NCBI GenBank assembly: GCA_902475785.1
Contig: CABSAN010000081.1
Location: forward strand, 1-6,648
Reading direction: 5' to 3'
DNA: 6,648 nucleotides
DNA from: an uncultured Collinsella sp.
Lineage (GTDB): Bacteria; Actinomycetota; Coriobacteriia; Coriobacteriales; Coriobacteriaceae
This document shows positions 4,260-6,648 of the stretch, piece by piece. The notes beneath the pieces were generated by a model that was not told the DNA's origin, did no database searches, and worked only from the letters and a program-made list of their open reading frames with translations. The first letter of the stretch is position 1. Each line of letters starts with the position of its first letter. The position numbers and the translations under genes were made by a program.

Positions 4260-6648
4260 AGTAGGCTACGCCGCTCTCAAAGATCGGCATGAACTTGTCG
4301 CCGGGGACATGCTCGGGCACGTTGCGGTACAGGTTGTCGCCGCGACGCTCGGCATGGCCCATCTTGCCCAGGACGCGGCCGTCGGGGCTCGTGATGCCCT
4401 CGATGGCGAGTGCGGAGCCGTTGGGGTTGACGGAAAGATCCATGCTGGGCTTGCCGTCCTCGCCCACGTACTGCGTGGCGACCTGGCCGTTGGCGATAAG
4501 CTGGGCGAGCACCTCGTCGTTGGCGACAAAGCGGCCCTCGCCGTGGCTGATGGCGACGGTGTAGGGGTCGTCCAGGCTGCACTGCGACAGCCACGGGGAC
4601 AGGTTGGACGAGATACGGGTGCGCACCAGACGGCTCTGGTGGCGACCGATGGTGTTGAACGTCAACGTGGGCGCATCGGGCGTGGCGTCGACGATATCGC
4701 CGTAGGGCACCAGGCCGAGCTTGATCAGGGCCTGGAAGCCGTTGCAGATGCCCAGCATCAGGCCGTCGCGGGCCTGGAGCAGGTCGCGGACTGCCTCGGT
4801 GACCTCGGGAGCGCGGAAGAACGCCGTGATGAACTTGGCGGAGCCGTCGGGCTCGTCACCGCCCGAGAAGCCGCCGGGGATCATGACGATCTGGCTTGCA
4901 CGGATGCGGCGGGCAAGCTCGTGGGTGCTCTCGGCGACGGCCTCGGGCGTGAGGTTGTTGATCACGAAGGTGTCGGCCTCGGCACCGGCGGCACGGAATG
5001 CGCGGGCGCTGTCGTACTCGCAGTTGTTGCCGGGGAACACGGGGATGATCACGCGCGGGCGGGCGATCTTGGCGCCGCCATAAACGTGGATGTCCTTGGC
5101 GCGGAAATCGATAGTCTCGACCTCGGGGGTCTCGCCGGCGCTGCGGTAGGCGAAGACGCCCTCGATGCCGCTCTCCCAGGCTTCCTGGAGCTCGGCGAGT
5201 TCGATGACCTCGGAGCCGGTGTCGATGACATAGCCCTCGACGGTGGTGCCCAGGGGCTCGACGACAACGCCGTCGGCGACCTCGGGCAGCTCGGCATCCT
5301 CGGCGAGCTCGACGATAAAGCTGCCGTAGAGCGGGGTGAAGAGGCTCTCCACGTCCACATCCTCGGCAAGCTCGATACCGATCTGGTTGCCGACACACAT
5401 CTTAAAGAGGCTCTCGGCGCCGCAGCCGTAGCCGGGCGTGGAGACGGCCAGGGCGTCGCCGGTAGCAGTGAGCGCCTCGACGGCGTCAAACGCGGCGAGC
5501 AGCTGCTGGGCGTCGGGGCGGTAGTCCTCGCCGTAGGTGGCGGGGGCGATGCGGACGACGCGGTGCGTCAGGCCCTTGAACTCAGGGGAGACGGCGCGCG
5601 CCGCGCGGCCCACGGCCACAGCGAAGCTGATCAGAGTCGGCGGAACGTTGAGCTCGCCGGCCTCGTCCTCAAACGAGCCGCTCATGGAATCCTTGCCACC
5701 GATGGCGCCGGCACCCAGGTCGACTTGGGCCATGAGGGCGCCCAGGACGGCTGCCGTGGGCTTGCCCCAGCGCTCGGCCTCGGTGCGCAGACGCTCGAAG
5801 TACTCCTGGAAGGAGAGATAGGCGCGCTTGTGCTCAAAGCCGGCAGCCACGAGCTTGGCGATGGACTCGACCACGGACAGGTAGGCGCCCGCAAACTGGT
5901 CGGCTTCCATCAGGTAGGGGTTGAAGCCCCATGCCATGGCGCTCGCCGTGGTGGTCTCGCCGTCCACGGGGAATTTGGCGACCATGGCCGAGCTCGGGGT
6001 GAGCTGCGTCTTGCCGCCAAAGGGCATAAGCACGGTTGCGGCACCGATGGTGGAGTCGAAGCGCTCGGAAAGGCCCTTGTTGGAGGCAACGTTGAGGTCG
6101 GTGACAAGCGAGGTCATGCGCTCGGCAAGCGTGGTGCCGGCCCAGCTGGGCTGCCACACGCTGCGGGCGCACACGTGGGCGACCTGGTGCTTGGGCGCAC
6201 CGTTGGAGTTGAGGAACTCGCGGGATAGGTCGACGATGGCGACACCGTTCCAGGCCATGCGCATGCGCGGCTCGGCGGTAACCTCGGCGATAACGGTCGC
6301 CTCCAGGTTTTCCTCGGCGGCGTAGCCCATGAACTCCTCGACGTCACCGTCGGCGACGGCGCAGGCCATACGCTCCTGGGACTCGGAGATGGCGAGCTCG
6401 GTGCCGTCTAGGCCGTCGTACTTTTTGGTCACGGTGTCCAGGTCGACATACAGGCCGTCGGCAAGTTCGCCTACGGCGACCGAGACGCCGCCGGCGCCAA
6501 AGTCGTTGCAGCGCTTGATCAGGCGGCAGGCGTCGCCGCGGCGGAACAGACGCTGCAGCTTGCGCTCGACCGGGGCGTTGCCCTTCTGGACCTCGGCGCC
6601 CGAGGTCTCGATGGACTCGGTGTTCTGGGTCTTGGAGGAGCCGGTGGC
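4252..6648 (-). CDS. purL: Phosphoribosylformylglycinamidine synthase, PurL with fused PurQ glutaminase domain (N-terminal part outside window)
   Basis: The last 798 codons of a gene that runs off the right edge; the frame is open from base 6648 to the TAA at 4254-4252. The enzyme converts FGAR, glutamine and ATP to FGAM, the fourth step of purine synthesis, in the cytoplasm. In window numbering, residues 1-38 (ATGSSK...NTESIETSGAEVQKGNAP, then VERKLQRLFRR) continue the first AIR-synthase-like half. Residues about 190-345 hold the second half, with STIGAATVLMPFGGKTQ and QVDLGAGAIGGKDSMSG (308-324). From about 530 (RPRVIIPVFPGNNCEYDSARA) to the end is a class I glutamine amidotransferase domain with PGGFSGGDE (591-599), the nucleophile Cys635 in GICNGFQAL, and the His765/Glu767 pair in GHAER. 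The catalytic triad is therefore complete. Single-chain forms are about 1,250 residues, so some 450 residues are missing here. This resembles the fused type found in clostridia and relatives rather than the separate PurL/PurQ/PurS type of Bacillus. No frameshift is seen. Confidence 0.95.
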   Translation of the reverse strand, partial: ATGSSKTQNTESIETSGAEVQKGNAPVERKLQRLFRRGDACRLIKRCNDFGAGGVSVAVGELADGLYVDLDTVTKKYDGLDGTELAISESQERMACAVADGDVEEFMGYAAEENLEATVIAEVTAEPRMRMAWNGVAIVDLSREFLNSNGAPKHQVAHVCARSVWQPSWAGTTLAERMTSLVTDLNVASNKGLSERFDSTIGAATVLMPFGGKTQLTPSSAMVAKFPVDGETTTASAMAWGFNPYLMEADQFAGAYLSVVESIAKLVAAGFEHKRAYLSFQEYFERLRTEAERWGKPTAAVLGALMAQVDLGAGAIGGKDSMSGSFEDEAGELNVPPTLISFAVAVGRAARAVSPEFKGLTHRVVRIAPATYGEDYRPDAQQLLAAFDAVEALTATGDALAVSTPGYGCGAESLFKMCVGNQIGIELAEDVDVESLFTPLYGSFIVELAEDAELPEVADGVVVEPLGTTVEGYVIDTGSEVIELAELQEAWESGIEGVFAYRSAGETPEVETIDFRAKDIHVYGGAKIARPRVIIPVFPGNNCEYDSARAFRAAGAEADTFVINNLTPEAVAESTHELARRIRASQIVMIPGGFSGGDEPDGSAKFITAFFRAPEVTEAVRDLLQARDGLMLGICNGFQALIKLGLVPYGDIVDATPDAPTLTFNTIGRHQSRLVRTRISSNLSPWLSQCSLDDPYTVAISHGEGRFVANDEVLAQLIANGQVATQYVGEDGKPSMDLSVNPNGSALAIEGITSPDGRVLGKMGHAERRGDNLYRNVPEHVPGDKFMPIFESGVAYFD

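Noticed and set aside
3916..6228. A 770-codon open frame on the plus strand, antisense to purL and the 5' part of the EamA gene
   Set aside because: It spans two clear genes on the other strand, gives a repetitive G/D/A/L/V-rich product with no recognisable domain, and results from codon bias at third positions.

Overview
The window looks like a stretch of chromosome from a GC-rich bacterium of the class Coriobacteriia, probably a Collinsella-like gut actinobacterium. This placement is an inference. It rests on the strong G/C preference at third codon positions, the single-chain PurL with a fused glutaminase domain, and the combination of transporter and GGDEF genes. No rRNA or other taxonomic marker is present. 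I found no tRNA, CRISPR array, insertion sequence or phage gene.

Layout from left to right. (1) Positions 1-529, plus strand: the 3' end of an azlC-type permease gene overlaps a complete azlD gene; together they form a branched-chain amino acid exporter. (2) Positions 530-671: a short gap with a small hairpin and an imperfect inverted repeat that could be an operator. (3) Positions 672-1694, plus strand: a complete 2-keto-3-deoxygluconate permease (kdgT), with a clear intrinsic terminator at 1744-1799. (4) Positions 1885-3027, plus strand: a membrane-bound GGDEF protein with about seven N-terminal membrane helices. It is closed by a strong hairpin that can terminate transcription in both directions. 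(5) Positions 3217-4152, minus strand: a complete ten-helix EamA/DMT transporter, convergent with the GGDEF gene. (6) From 4252 to the right edge, minus strand: the C-terminal 798 residues of FGAM synthase (PurL with fused PurQ), with its own terminator just before the EamA gene.

Most of the window is ordinary core metabolism and transport: amino acid export, sugar-acid uptake, metabolite transport and purine synthesis, plus one c-di-GMP signalling protein. The genes do not form one pathway. Each unit has its own terminator, apart from the azlCD pair. I see no clear undescribed system. The points most worth a second look are the layout in which the purL terminator lies in the probable 5' leader of the EamA gene, the possible kdgT operator, and the uncharacterised membrane sensor of a GGDEF protein that lacks an inhibitory site.
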